Below are positions 17,864 to 27,455 of a DNA stretch of 50,312 bases, piece by piece (positions within the stretch are counted from its first letter, which is position 1; every line of letters starts with the position of its first letter). A program made the position numbers and the translations under genes. Under the pieces are notes generated by a model that was given only the letters and a program-made list of their open reading frames with translations, made no database searches and was not told the origin of the DNA. The stretch is from Stentor coeruleus (Eukaryota; Ciliophora; Heterotrichea; Heterotrichida; Stentoridae): assembly GCA_001970955.1 (NCBI GenBank), contig MPUH01000496.1, positions 1 to 50,312 of the forward strand, read 5' to 3'.

Positions 17864-19356
17864 AATAAAACTAAGGAATTAGAAAACACATAATAAGTAT
17901 TAATAAAGAAATGGCAATTTATGGGATTACCTATTGGAATGATATAATATAAGATAATTAAGAGATTTATATATAAAACTAGGCTTTAATAATTATATAT
18001 AAAAAAATATGTGTTAAAAATAAGCTAGATAATTTTTAGATGTTTAAGTATTGCTATTAGATATAATGGGAAATAAGTCATGTCTTTATTAAGCTTTAGC
18101 AAAAATACTTCATTTATCAGACTTATATCACTAAGTTTACTTTTTAGTAAAAACCTTGAAAACACAAAATTAAAATTAATATAAAAATTGTTGAAATTTA
18201 ATCTAGCCGTATTTATTAATAACAATCTTATATCTTATAGTTTATTCTATTCAATTTATGTATCTTTATAATTAATAAAAGAAAATTGAATCATAGAAAA
18301 TTTTTTTAGGATACGAATTAAGGTGTAATATTAAGTTAGTTTTTCCTACTGGTCTTTTCTTTCAATAATAAAGATATAATTAGATTTAAAAGTAGATTAT
18401 TCTTGATGGTAAGCCAAAAATATATAAATCTTAGCCTTTAAATATAACAAGCACTTATGTTTTTTACTTTCAAATTAATTATTTAAAAATTTAGCTAGGG
18501 AGCTTATTTAAAAGTAGAGGACTATTAGGTTTTTTGTATAACTTTATAAATATGGCATATTTTAGTATTACAAACCCTTAAGACTTATCTATTTATTATC
18601 ATTGATTTTTAGCTTACATAAATTCTTATAAGTCTCTTTGTTTAACTCTATTTATAGCAGCGAATTCAGGTGGATATTGTAGTATACTCTAAATTATTTA
18701 TATATTCTAATGATAAATTTTCCAAGTTGCAAGTATATGAATTAATACGATTAATTTTTTATAATCCACCTAAGGATTAGTACTAATTTTAACTATAATG
18801 TATAACAAGAAAGCTATTTCACCTAATTATCAGAAGCTAACCCTAAAGTTTTAGAAACCCATATTAGTCAAATAAATGGAAGACTATACAATTATAACTA
18901 TAATTATTTGTGTAATATAATACAACTAAGTCTTACATTTCAAATAGGAATAATGATATTTGTTTATACGACCCTATGGTGTTATTATAAAATTATAATA
19001 ACACCATAAAAAAATCGCATATTTTGTCAATTATATATATATCAAGCAATTAGACTTTATACAAAATCATCACAAAATCCCCAATAAAACCAAAAAAGCA
19101 TTATCTTTTCCACACCCTATCCCAAAACATCATCCAATTTTTCAACTTTTATTTCAAATAAACCCTTCACATCAATACAATTTTCTCATCCTTGCCTATG
19201 AAAAGCCTACAACCAAAAAGTATCCTAAATAAAATCAATATCACTCAAAAACAATAAAAAAATTTCAAAAAAAGTCTTATACTCAATATTCCGAAAAACA
19301 TAATCTAATACATTTGAATAACCTTTAAAAGATGGTCATAACACCATATAATCTCA
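17864..19356. other. Gene-less spacer between the MFS paralogues
   Basis: About 1.5 kb without a credible gene; a 66-codon minus frame at 18025-18225 looks like AT-noise. It carries a perfect 34-bp palindrome at 18975-19008. The last ~300 bp before MFS gene 2 are strongly C+A-rich and G-poor on the + strand. Confidence 0.5.
18975..19008. repeat. Perfect 16-bp inverted repeat with 2-bp centre
   Basis: The left arm tatggtgttattataa (18975-18990) is followed by aa and then the exact complement ttataataacaccata (18993-19008). It lies about 350 bp upstream of MFS gene 2. The half-site ataacaccata recurs at 19338-19348, ~10 bp before that gene's start codon. It could be a hairpin terminator, a dimeric protein site or a short mobile-element remnant. 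Confidence 0.8.
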
Positions 19357-20922
19357 ATGGTGAATAGGAAAATCTTTACATGTATCGGTTGTGGAATGAC
19401 GCACTTTGTAATCTCCACTTAGATTCTCGGGACAATCTACTGTACTGGAAACATCACTCCATACATTGCATCATACATTCGTCTAAAAGATGATTCTATT
19501 ACAATGGCTTCAATGACAATAGTCTTCTATATCTGTACATTCGCATACACAATCAGCTTTCAAATATCGAATCTTATCCAAAAACGCTATCGTCCTAAAA
19601 TATGCATTTACACAGGTGCTGCCCTTTATATTTCTGTAGTCTATGTTGCTGCAGCTTTACAAAATCGTATTGCCGTAATAGTAATCTATGGTGTTGTTCT
19701 TGGTATCGCAGCAGGAATTGCTGTAATTTTCATATAGTATCCTGGAGCTCTTATGATAGCAATAGCTTGTTATCCTGAAAAAAAAGGGCTTATTGCAGGA
19801 ATGGTTGTAGGATGTTTCGCATTAGGTGCATTTTTTTTTAACTTCATTGCAACAGGTATAGCTAATCCTGAAAATAAAAAACCTGTAGAATTTATGGTTA
19901 ATGGGGTTAAAGAAAAATTCTTTGAAAAAGATGTTGCTGAAAATGTTCCTAAGATGTTTCTTATACTTGCTAGTATATATTTGGTTATAATTTCAATTGG
20001 TATTTTACTTATTGAAAATATTGATATTAAACCTCCTGTTAATAACCCTGCTACTAATCAACCTCAAGAAGGGAGTAGATTGGAAAAAACAAAAACTATT
20101 GATTATCATAATGTCAAAAATTTGAGTTATAAAGATAATGATCCTAATTTTTCTAAGGAACATACTCATTTTCATTCGAATTTACATTCTGAAGCACATT
20201 CAGAAGGAATGTCTGATGAGGAACATAGTGAAGAACATAGTGAGGAACATAATGAAGAATGCAAAATAGAAGAAAATAAAGATGAGAAAAAAACTGAGTA
20301 TAAAAGAGTACAGACACTTATGGTTAATCCGGAATTAGATTTAAATGTTTATCAGGCTTTGATGACAAGGCAATTCCATCAAATATTTTGGCCTTATTTG
20401 TTATCAGGAATGACTGGATTATTTGCCGCAGCGAGTTTTAAAACTATTGGAATCAAGTATTCATTTGATGATGAATTTCTTACTATAGTCGGATCTGTTG
20501 CTTCGATTATGAATGGAACAATGAGACCTTTATGGGGATTATTTTTTGATAAAACTTCTTTTAGAATTGTTTATTTAGTTATACTCAGTCTACAAATTGC
20601 TTTGTGTTTTACATTCCCATCAGTAAACAAATTCCAACCATCTTTTCTTATATGGATTGTTATACTTACTGTCTGCTCTGGAGGTCATTTCACAATTCTA
20701 GCACCAACATCTGTGAGAATTTATCAACGTGGTACAGGGTCTAAAGTTTATTCATTTCTTATTATTTCTATGGGTGTCTCATGTTTGATTGTTTATTTTA
20801 TTCAAGTTTATGCTGCAAAAGATTTAGGACCGAGCACTTTTTATTATATTATTGGGGGATTTAGCTGCGTCTCTTTAATATCAACAATATTCTTTAGTGA
20901 GATTATAAAGAAAAATAATTAG
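19357..20922 (+). CDS. MFS transporter 2 (OFA/monocarboxylate-like) with His/Glu-rich central loop, two 15-nt introns
   Basis: The gene joins 19357-19407, 19423-19722 and 19738-20922, giving 511 residues. Exons 1 and 2 have the same lengths as in the upstream paralogue (51 and 300 nt), and both introns sit at the same codons. The helix pattern and the KRYRPK and RPLWGLFFDKTSF loops are conserved. The central loop (~241-288) is His/Glu-rich (nine His; HSEE repeats) but shorter than in copy 1. A TM-edge segment near helix 11 reads SCLIVYFIQVYA, four residues longer than in copy 1. The substrate is unknown. Divergence concentrated in the loop suggests the two carriers differ in regulation more than in transport path; that is inference. 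Confidence 0.9.
19408..19422 (+). other. 15-nt intron 1 of MFS gene 2
   Basis: GTAATCTCCACTTAG, phase 0 after Phe17, with an in-frame TAG. Same position as in copy 1; position 10 is A. Confidence 0.93.
19723..19737 (+). other. 15-nt intron 2 of MFS gene 2
   Basis: GTAATTTTCATATAG, identical to intron 2 of copy 1. Removal fuses GIA to YPGALMIAIAC. Confidence 0.95.
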
Positions 20923-21204
20923 GGAAAACTTAAATTAGTTAGACTATATAAAAACTATTTATTGATTAAAGCGTGATGAAAATCCTAATTATTTCCATGG
21001 CAATTTATACACTGCAATTTATAATCTGACCTCATCCTTGACTGTTATTAAATAAATATCTCGATTTCAAAATCCAAAAATATAAAACTTAGCATCAATC
21101 AAAACTTCTTATCCAATAATTATCTCTATAATTTACATCAATCTTACCTTCATAATTTCTAATCTAAGTACTTAAAACCCTATAAACTAAACCAATTAAA
21201 AAAT

Positions 21205-21969
21205 CTAAGCTTCTTTTTCTAAATTAATTAAAGCGACAACAACTGTAATATCATCTGGTTTCCCTCCCTTATATCCTTCCATATATGCTTTAGCGAATGG
21301 ACTAATATACTTAGTATCCTGACACATCTCATAAGCTTTTTCTCCCAAAGCCTTAGCCGTATTTTCCACATTAACTTTCTCAGCACATTCTTTATTAATA
21401 ATTTCCATTATAGTATCTTCATACAAATTATCAGTAAGTCCATCAGAATACATAATAACAACATCTTTATCTTTAATTTCTATTATTTTAGTCCACGCAC
21501 TTTCAACTTTATCTCCATTAGTACCGAGTTGATAAGGATGATTAAATCCATGAAGGGTTTCTTTACTTTTTTCTATAAGTTTATAAGCTTTTCCTGTTTT
21601 CCGATATATAAAAAACCCAGAATCCCCTATGTTAAGTGTATCTAATGACCCGAGAGTTGGATGAAGGAGGATTAATGAACATGTTGATGATCCACGAATT
21701 TTGCAATCATTTGCCGCTTGGGTTAGGATTTTTGTTGATAACCTTTCAGATTTTAGTGCTTTTTCAGTGTCGGCTATGTTTTTCATTAATTCCCAAGCAT
21801 ATTTTGATGGATCTACTCCATATGATATCCAACCACCTACTCCATCAGCTACTGATAACATGTCTGAGGTTATAAGATAGGCATCTTCACTTTGCTTTTT
21901 ACCAGGGCCCATTGAAGAGTAAAATCCAGCTGTAAATGAATTAGCGAAGTATCTTCGAAGTCCTAACAT
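21205..21969 (-). CDS. PP2C-type protein phosphatase, PTC7/PPTC7-like
   Basis: This 254-residue Mn/Mg-dependent Ser/Thr phosphatase has the PPM metal motifs: SED (27-29, Asp29), ADGVGGW (41-47, Asp42), GDSGF (115-119), SDGLTDN (175-181, Asp176) and KPDDIT (237-242, Asp240). The short form with ADGVGGW...GVDPS is characteristic of the PTC7 branch, which acts in mitochondria on coenzyme Q and metabolic enzymes. The N-terminus MLGLRRYFANSF is basic and amphipathic, consistent with a mitochondrial presequence. It is convergent with MFS gene 2 and diverges from the ankyrin gene across a minisatellite-bearing spacer. Confidence 0.92.
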   Translation of the reverse strand: MLGLRRYFANSFTAGFYSSMGPGKKQSEDAYLITSDMLSVADGVGGWISYGVDPSKYAWELMKNIADTEKALKSERLSTKILTQAANDCKIRGSSTCSLILLHPTLGSLDTLNIGDSGFFIYRKTGKAYKLIEKSKETLHGFNHPYQLGTNGDKVESAWTKIIEIKDKDVVIMYSDGLTDNLYEDTIMEIINKECAEKVNVENTAKALGEKAYEMCQDTKYISPFAKAYMEGYKGGKPDDITVVVALINLEKEA

Positions 21970-22928
21970 TTAGGTTTGGATTATAAAATTATTAAACTTT
22001 TTTGAATGGATATCGATAGGATGATATGGGGGGGGGGCTTAAGATAGACGCTAAGAGAGTGAATTGGAAAGATTGGAAGGTTTAAGATAGACGCTAAGAG
22101 AGTGAATTGGAAAGATTTGGGGGGGGTTTAAGATAGATGCTATGAGAGTGAATTGGAAAGATTTGGGGGAGTTCAAGGTGGATGTTGAGAGAGTGAATTG
22201 GAAAGATTGGGGGGAATTTAAGATAGATGTTAAGAGAGTGAATTGGAAAGATTTGGAGGGTTTAAGATAGACGCTAAGAGAGTGAATTGGAAAGATTGGG
22301 GGAGTTTAAGGTGGATGTTGAGAGAGTGAATTGGAAAGATTGGGGGGAGTTTAAGATAGATGTTAAGAGAATTGGAAAGATTGGGAGGATTTAAGATAGA
22401 TGTTAAGAGAGTGAATTGGAAATATGGGCTGAGGACATATGGTGGGAATAAATAGTGATGTTGGAGATGCTTGTAATTTTAGTTATGTATTTGAGTTTTA
22501 TATAAAAAAATTATAAGAATACAAATATCAAACTAAAAATAATAATCTTACTTAGATATACCAATTTCCCTACTAAAAAAATTCTTCCTAACTCCCAATC
22601 TCAATCACAATCAAAAAGCATTCCACAGAATTTCTATAAAATCACTACAATTTTCAAACCAACTCAATTTATCTTAATCCAATCCTCAAAAAAAACTCAT
22701 CATATCAAATCAATCTCATACTCTACATTATCAAGCATCCCTCTTCCTCTTCACAAACTATACAAAAATCATAATTCCTATTAAAATAAAGCCGATCTTA
22801 ATATCCTATAAAATTTCAAAACATTTTCAAACCTTAAAACCTTATAATATTTTCCTAAATAAACTTTAGTTTAAAATAGCATTATATCCACATTAATCAT
22901 ATCCAATACACAACTTTTATATAATTAA
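21970..22928. other. Divergent intergenic region with minisatellite
   Basis: This 959-bp region carries the upstream sequences of both the phosphatase (-) and the ankyrin gene (+). The left half is a purine-rich minisatellite. The right half (22500-22928) is strikingly C-rich and G-poor on the + strand (line 22561-22620 has 19 C and 1 G). No ORF was accepted. Confidence 0.6.
22038..22430 (+). repeat. Purine-rich minisatellite, nine ~45-bp units
   Basis: Unit starts are 22038, 22081, 22127, 22172, 22217, 22261, 22305, 22350 and 22390. Most units are 43-46 bp; the eighth is 40 bp. The core is tttaagatagatgttaagag followed by agtgaattggaaagatt and a G-run of variable length. Length changes occur mainly in the G-run, and the eighth unit also lacks gagtg. 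A ten-G tract precedes the first unit. The + strand is almost all A and G, so triplex or G-quadruplex behaviour is possible. Confidence 0.9.
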
Positions 22929-23636
22929 ATGACAACTGAAGATATTAATATAGAAATTGATGATGATCAAAACGATATGCAGACTCATGATGCACTTAAT
23001 CAGAAGAAAAAAAGCAAATGGAGACTTGTAAGAAATGTTTTAAGGGCAATAAGCCTTTTTAAAACTCATGAAGCTGAACCAGTAGGTGTTGATGAATTGA
23101 TTAGTGGAATTCGGCAGATTCCAACTGACAAAATCTATCAGCTCCATAGAAGTAGGACTAGAGAAAATTCAGCTTATGTTGTTGCATTAAAAGACTTACG
23201 CAGAGAAAGCACTTTTGTAAATTGTGTAGAAAGAGGCAACCCTTTAGACCTAAATATAATGAAATCCTTAATGGACGAAGACCCTTATAAGCTTTTACGT
23301 GACTCAACCCATCCTTTAGCACTAATTAACAAAAGGAACCAAAACGGTCAAACTCCTTTATATGTAGCTTGCAAGAATGGGAATTTTGAAGCTGTCATGC
23401 TTATAATATCAAGTAAAGCTGATCATAGACTTACCTCATTAGTTGATGGTGAAGAAGAGTCTAGTTTAGAAGTTGCTGTACGTTGGGGGCATAACAATAT
23501 TGTTAAAGAACTACTTAAATTAGAATGGCCTAAGAAGATTTTGCATAAGGCTAGGAAAATTGCATCAACATCTGAGATGCAAGAATTACTAAAGAAAAAA
23601 ACCCATAAAATCGGTTGTCGATGCAGTATTTATTAG
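22929..23636 (+). CDS. Ankyrin-repeat protein
   Basis: This is a 235-residue protein. At least two ankyrin repeats are visible at about residues 137-200 (NGQTPLYVACKNGNFEAV followed by ESSLEVAVRWGHNNIVKELL), with weaker helical material before them. The N-terminus is acidic, followed by a Lys/Arg-rich stretch. The C-terminus GCRCSIY has two Cys; C-S-I-Y resembles a CaaX box but Tyr is a poor X residue, so prenylation is doubtful. There is no catalytic domain. It is convergent with the downstream kinase gene, with only 17 bp between the two stop codons. Confidence 0.8.
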   Translation: MTTEDINIEIDDDQNDMQTHDALNQKKKSKWRLVRNVLRAISLFKTHEAEPVGVDELISGIRQIPTDKIYQLHRSRTRENSAYVVALKDLRRESTFVNCVERGNPLDLNIMKSLMDEDPYKLLRDSTHPLALINKRNQNGQTPLYVACKNGNFEAVMLIISSKADHRLTSLVDGEEESSLEVAVRWGHNNIVKELLKLEWPKKILHKARKIASTSEMQELLKKKTHKIGCRCSIY

Positions 23637-23653
23637 TAAGTATTATTAATTTG

Positions 23654-25012
23654 CTAAGAGGTAAAATTATTATGTTTTTCTATTGTGATAAGTCTTTTAA
23701 ATGAAATTTTACATGTATTTTTAGCTTTTTCAACTAGGTTATCATTTGGTTTATTGAGTAAGATATTGTCTTTTATTAAGGAGTTACTTAGAGATAAGCG
23801 AGATTCGCTATCTTTTTCATTGAAGGAATCAGAAAAAAACCAAGGGTCTTTTATTAGGCTTTTGATTGAAGGACGAGATTTAGGTTCAGATCTAAGCATT
23901 CGGTATAGTAAATGACTAGCTTCGTTTGACATGAATTCAGGGACTTTTATATGGGCTTTTAGGATTTTTTTATACAACTCAGCATCAGAACTTGCTTTAA
24001 AAGGATAAGTACCTGTTAGTAGGGTAAAAAAAATCACCCCAAGGGCCCAGATGTCTGATGGACCAGGGAAATACTCTGTCATCTGGACTATTTCTGGGCT
24101 TAGATATGATGAAGTCCCACAGAAAACTGATTTTTTTGTATCGTTGTAGCTTGAAAACCCAAAGTCGATTATTTTTACAATATTCGAAGATGTTATAAGG
24201 ATGTTTTCTAATTTCAAATCCCCATGGGATATGTTTTTATCATGAAGATACTCGACTGCAGAAAAAATCTGCTCAAAAATATCCTTGGCTTCTTTTTCTG
24301 GAAGCCGTGTACCAACATGCTTTTTTAAAAAACTGTATAAGGAAATCCCTGATATATATTCTATAATAATATGCATATCTTTTTCTGTTTCGAATGAGTC
24401 TATAAACCTAACGATATTTTTATGTGAAATTTTCTGCATGATTTCGATTTCCTGACTGATGTTTATATGTTGGGCGTGGATTTTACATTTAGCTTTGTCA
24501 TAAGATTTAATAACAACTATTGCTCCGGTTTTTAGGCAAATTGCTTTACGGACTATACTAAAAATCCCTTGTCCTAATATTTGAATACTTATTTTCTTAA
24601 ATTTATTTGTATATTTTCCTAAAAGACCCTTCTGAATAAAGTCATAATCTTCAATTTCAATTGGATTTTCAATAAAATTTCTTGATGTATTATACCCAGA
24701 ACTAAATTTATTATCTTTGGTTGTAATTAGTTTAAATACTTTTGGTGTTGATAAATTTTGTATTTTTTTATCTGCATTACCTAATGGAGGTCTTGGTGTA
24801 AGACTATTACGAGATAAAGGTATTGGAATCATTGGGGAGATATCAGTTAATAATGGGGAGTTACCTTGATTATGTTTTTTGATAAATTTAAGAGAAAGGC
24901 CAGGGGATTTTTTTGTATCGTTTTCTTTAGTTGGGTTTTTTTGCCCTGAAAGCGAATTTCTGAATGTTTTGGTGATCATACGAGATGGTGACCTGTTTTC
25001 CATTGATTTCAT
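23654..25012 (-). CDS. Ser/Thr protein kinase, CAMK/SNF1-like, non-RD (HGD)
   Basis: This 452-residue protein has a ~140-residue Ser/Pro/Lys-rich N-terminal extension and then a complete kinase domain (~143-395): Gly loop GQGIFS (147-152), VVIK lysine 169, catalytic loop HGDLKLEN (263-270), DFG (283-285), GTSSYLSPE (299-307) and DIWALGVIF. The usual HRD is HGD, so Arg264 is lost while catalytic Asp265, Lys267 and Asn270 remain. Such non-RD kinases often do not depend on activation-loop phosphorylation. A ~55-residue tail follows. Substrates are unknown. Confidence 0.9.
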   Translation of the reverse strand: MKSMENRSPSRMITKTFRNSLSGQKNPTKENDTKKSPGLSLKFIKKHNQGNSPLLTDISPMIPIPLSRNSLTPRPPLGNADKKIQNLSTPKVFKLITTKDNKFSSGYNTSRNFIENPIEIEDYDFIQKGLLGKYTNKFKKISIQILGQGIFSIVRKAICLKTGAIVVIKSYDKAKCKIHAQHINISQEIEIMQKISHKNIVRFIDSFETEKDMHIIIEYISGISLYSFLKKHVGTRLPEKEAKDIFEQIFSAVEYLHDKNISHGDLKLENILITSSNIVKIIDFGFSSYNDTKKSVFCGTSSYLSPEIVQMTEYFPGPSDIWALGVIFFTLLTGTYPFKASSDAELYKKILKAHIKVPEFMSNEASHLLYRMLRSEPKSRPSIKSLIKDPWFFSDSFNEKDSESRLSLSNSLIKDNILLNKPNDNLVEKAKNTCKISFKRLITIEKHNNFTS

Positions 25013-25569
25013 TTCAGATTAATAAACTTCATCAATTTACAGTTATAAGACAATGAATTTTGGAAAGATGGGATGTAAGGTTTTGATGAGAGATATATAG
25101 TTTTTATATAAATATTCTCAGTGTCTGCATTAACTACAAAACTTTGCCACGAAAAAATTAACGCATAACCAATACTAAAGCTTAAAAAAAAATTATATAA
25201 AAATAACTTAAGGTTATTCGGGTGAAGAATTTAGGGTTTTGTTTAGGTTAGGACTTGATTGCTTGTGTTATAAACATAAAATCATTAGTTAACTTCAAAT
25301 ATTGATTTTGCCGTGTAAATCGAACGCATCATATCATTTATCATATTTAGTTAGCCTTCTAAATCGAACGCATCATAGCATTTATCATGTTTAGTTAAAA
25401 TACTGGATAAAGCGATATAAGCTATATGATAAATGCAATTACCCATATTTGTATTATATTATCAAAGTTAGTCTTCTAAAAATCGATCGTTAAACTAAGA
25501 AAAAACCCAATACCCTTTCCAACATATATCAAGCAAAAAAATTATATATAAACATATCGAAAAAATTAT
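25013..25569. other. Gene-less spacer with direct and inverted repeats
   Basis: This spacer lies between two minus-strand genes. It contains a 38-bp direct repeat (25316-25397) and an 11-bp inverted partner (25426-25436). No ORF. Confidence 0.5.
25316..25397. repeat. Two-copy 38-bp direct repeat (period 44) with inverted partner
   Basis: Copies at 25316-25353 and 25360-25397 share taaatcgaacgcatcata and most of the rest, with two mismatches. The string gcatttatcat in copy 2 recurs inverted as atgataaatgc at 25426-25436, allowing a stem with a ~37-nt loop. It lies upstream of the kinase gene (-). Confidence 0.7.
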
Positions 25570-27195
25570 CTACTTCTTATCTTTTTTCCTTTCAAAATGT
25601 GACGAAGACTGGCGCAATGGGACAAACGATTTTTTTTCAGGCATGAACTGTTTCCTAAGCAACACATTCTTCCCTTTCAAATCCTTTTTTTTTCCTTCAT
25701 CTTTTTTCTCAACTTCATTTATACAACAACATTCCCTTATTTCAGAATCAATACCATGACAAGTTTTTATTGTTTCTTTAAACGAAATATCACAAGGAGT
25801 TGTACTATTTGAACTATGAGTAAAGCTTATGAGGAATTCATTAACTGTCATTGTATTGCCAACTCTACATAAAAGATGTGATTTCTCTATAAAAATATTA
25901 ACTTTGAAATTGTTGTATATATATTGACCTGGGGATATTTTAATAAATGTGTCTGGGTATTGCTTAAGTAAATCATCTACTTCATCTGTATCTTTTGATG
26001 AAAGTTTGCTAATTTGACTTTTGAGGTATTTGTTTTGGAGCATTAGTTGCTTGATTTTTGATGAGAGGTCTGAGGTTATTTGAGTTTCTTTATAGCTTTC
26101 GCTTTCAAGAGTTGAAGTGTTCAGTTTTTGTTCTTTGGTTTCTTGGTCGCGAAGTTCGGTCTTCAACAAACTCATCTTATTTGTTAATTCGCTAATTTCT
26201 TTATCTTTACAAGCACAATTCAAACAATTTTTTTGATTATCATTTTTTTCGACAATATCTTCAATTTTTTTCTGCAGTGCATCTCTGTTTTTTTCTGCAT
26301 CCTTTAAATATTCTTGATATATCGCAACTTTATTCTTCAAAAAGCCCATCATTTTATCGCAGTTTTCACTTGATGAATGATTAATTTTTTCTTTAAGATG
26401 CGAAATTGTCAGATCTTTTTCATATAAATCCTGTTGTTGGCATGTATATTTAAACATAAGCTCAAGTTTGTCTTTATTAATATTCCCAATTGTGTTTAAA
26501 TAATTATTTTCTTGTTCTTGACCTTTTTTCAATACTTTCTCATATTCTATATTTATACATTTCAATCTATCTTCTAATTCATTTTTCCACTTATTATAAT
26601 TTTCGGCAAAAGATTTAGAATCATTTTTCTGACTTAAAAGGTCTTGTATAACTTTCTCCTGTTTATCAATCTGTAGTTTCAACTGTTCAATAATAAAACT
26701 TTGTGAATCTTCTCTATATCGTTGGCTCGAACTAAGACTCCCGATTTCTTTTTGAAATTCCCATCTTTCGCTTTCAAGAGTGTGTTCGAGATCGACAATT
26801 TTTAATTGAAGTGATTTTATTTTCTCTATGAAATTTGATGAGCATTCATATGATTTATCGATAATCTGTATCTGAATTCTAGGGAAGTCAACTTTATCAG
26901 GTAAGTTTGACAAATAATCATAGTCTAAGCTATCAAAAAGGGGTAGCCAGTAAGTAGAAGTTTTAAGTAAAGATATTGGCAATGAGACGCTGCTTATAAG
27001 TTTATCCCCTTCTCTCATATTTTTGATTATAAGTTGCAGTTTTCCTTTAGATGGGATTCTGATGGTACTTTCTAAAGATGCTTGTGTTAAAGGGGTAATT
27101 ACATCTACAAGATTATTCTCAACATTCACGTAACACCCAGCATAGGCAAGGTTTTCACCTAGGCCTTCAACCTGTTTCACAATAAAATCTAGCAT
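25570..27195 (-). CDS. Coiled-coil protein with C2-like N-terminal domain
   Basis: This is a 541-residue protein. Residues ~1-115 have the alternating beta pattern and the SSVSLPISLL...WLPLF element seen in C2-type domains, suggesting but not proving a C2 fold. Residues ~118-405 are coiled coil, interrupted by a CxxC-like NCLNCACKD segment near 325. Residues ~410-480 form a predicted beta-rich module, then the tail is Cys-containing and Lys-rich. C2 plus coiled coil is common in centrosomal and ciliary proteins; a role in basal bodies or cilia is inference. No intron was seen. Confidence 0.8.
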   Translation of the reverse strand: MLDFIVKQVEGLGENLAYAGCYVNVENNLVDVITPLTQASLESTIRIPSKGKLQLIIKNMREGDKLISSVSLPISLLKTSTYWLPLFDSLDYDYLSNLPDKVDFPRIQIQIIDKSYECSSNFIEKIKSLQLKIVDLEHTLESERWEFQKEIGSLSSSQRYREDSQSFIIEQLKLQIDKQEKVIQDLLSQKNDSKSFAENYNKWKNELEDRLKCINIEYEKVLKKGQEQENNYLNTIGNINKDKLELMFKYTCQQQDLYEKDLTISHLKEKINHSSSENCDKMMGFLKNKVAIYQEYLKDAEKNRDALQKKIEDIVEKNDNQKNCLNCACKDKEISELTNKMSLLKTELRDQETKEQKLNTSTLESESYKETQITSDLSSKIKQLMLQNKYLKSQISKLSSKDTDEVDDLLKQYPDTFIKISPGQYIYNNFKVNIFIEKSHLLCRVGNTMTVNEFLISFTHSSNSTTPCDISFKETIKTCHGIDSEIRECCCINEVEKKDEGKKKDLKGKNVLLRKQFMPEKKSFVPLRQSSSHFERKKDKK

Positions 27196-27455
27196 TTATT
27201 TAAATTACTAACATTATGAATCCTTCCAATAGCTTTAAATTTTAAAACCTACCTATTCTAACTATCAAAACTCTTTAGCGTATCCTCATATCAAACTATC
27301 AGAAAATATTCGAATAATCCCCAACAGCATTTTTTTATAACCTAAAACATACCAAAAAAGCAATCCTTCTTAAAAAAAACTCTTTTCCTAAACATATAAA
27401 TAACAATAACTCTAAAATCAAAAAAAAAAACTAATTTAAAATACTCATAAAATAT

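Noticed and set aside
18025-18225. 66-codon minus frame between the MFS genes
   Set aside because: Low-complexity Leu/Asn/Phe/Ile content; no support.
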